Shown here piece by piece: positions 63,741 through 64,000 of a DNA stretch of 64,000 nucleotides. A model generated the notes under the pieces. The model was not told the DNA's origin and searched no databases. It saw only the letters and a program-made list of their open reading frames with translations. The stretch is from Marsupella aquatica. Taxonomy: Eukaryota; Marchantiophyta. The stretch's first letter is position 1. Every line of letters starts with the position of its first letter. The translations under genes were made by a program, and so were the position numbers. The stretch is taken from assembly GCA_973895155.1 (NCBI GenBank), contig OZ316898.1:17546001-17610000 (forward strand). Direction: 5' to 3'.

Positions 63741-63742
63741 CT

Positions 63743-63764
63743 GTTGTGAATGGCCATTCACAAC
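63743..63764. repeat. Perfect 22-bp palindrome at a possible LTR start
   Basis: GTTGTGAATGG is followed directly by its reverse complement with no loop. The preceding T makes TGTTGTG, like the TGTTG start of Copia LTRs. The sequence to the window end (Pol II leader-like, GC-richer, ending GTGTTGGAAGAAGGG) could be an LTR cut off by the window edge. Confidence 0.7.
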
Positions 63765-64000
63765 TCACACAGGTTGTGTATGTACATAAATTCTCTGCCT
63801 CTATTGCTCCTCACTTTTTCGGCTTACGAACATTGCTTCTCACTTCTTTTGGTTTACGACTTGGGAAGAAGGGCATAGTTCAAGTTCTAGTACACTTGCA
63901 ACTCGCTTTCTTGTTCCCTTTATCGTTCGCTACCCCTCTCTTTCTGTTGAGTCCGACGCTCCAGCAAGAAGGGTGTGTTGATCTAGTGTTGGAAGAAGGG

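Overview
The window is nuclear DNA of a land plant. The genes have many short exons with GT-AG introns, AT-rich introns and long gene-poor, repeat-filled spacers. The gene set is typical of plants: a CYP71-clan P450, plastid ribosomal protein L9, a PDR-type ABCG transporter, and a plant-type nitronate monooxygenase-like protein. The relaxed spacing, the tRNA-type SINEs and the unusual PDR sequence make a bryophyte or another seed-free plant my best guess, but I cannot fix the species. All exon models were built by eye from splice signals, reading-frame continuity and remembered family landmarks; no search was run.

Layout, left to right. 1-112: end of a Copia-type LTR with a primer-binding site. 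1611-4314 (-): cytochrome P450. 4.7-11.5 kb: repeats, including two-copy tandem duplications, long pyrimidine-rich arrays with a conserved terminal motif, a SINE, and a four-unit ~99-bp array just upstream of the next gene. 11627-14065 (+): plastid bL9, 7 exons. 16220-19087 (-): ATAD1/Msp1-type AAA ATPase, 5 exons, with a 38-bp inverted copy of its start-codon region in intron 1. 21398-24281 (+): KRTCAP2-like oligosaccharyltransferase subunit, 5 exons. 25335-35804 (-): PDR-type ABCG transporter, 11 exons and 1777 residues, reading frame intact but ATP-site motifs decayed in both nucleotide-binding domains. 36.7-40.8 kb: repeats and spacer. 40891-43746 (-): nitronate monooxygenase-like TIM-barrel protein, 6 exons. 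44-56 kb: transposon territory (SINE, MITE, PIF/Harbinger relic, hairpins, tandem repeats). 56241-57952 (+): hydrophilic LEA-like protein, 2 exons. 58-64 kb: no convincing gene, several tandem duplications and a perfect 22-bp palindrome near a possible LTR start.

The genes do not form a pathway. They are ordinary, independently transcribed plant genes: plastid translation (bL9), organelle-membrane protein extraction (ATAD1/Msp1), ER N-glycosylation (KRTCAP2), small-molecule oxidation (P450, NMO) and membrane transport (ABCG). The items most worth a second look are the ABCG protein with both composite ATP sites degenerate, the inverted start-codon copy inside the ATAD1 gene, and the dispersed pyrimidine-array repeat family with a shared terminal motif.
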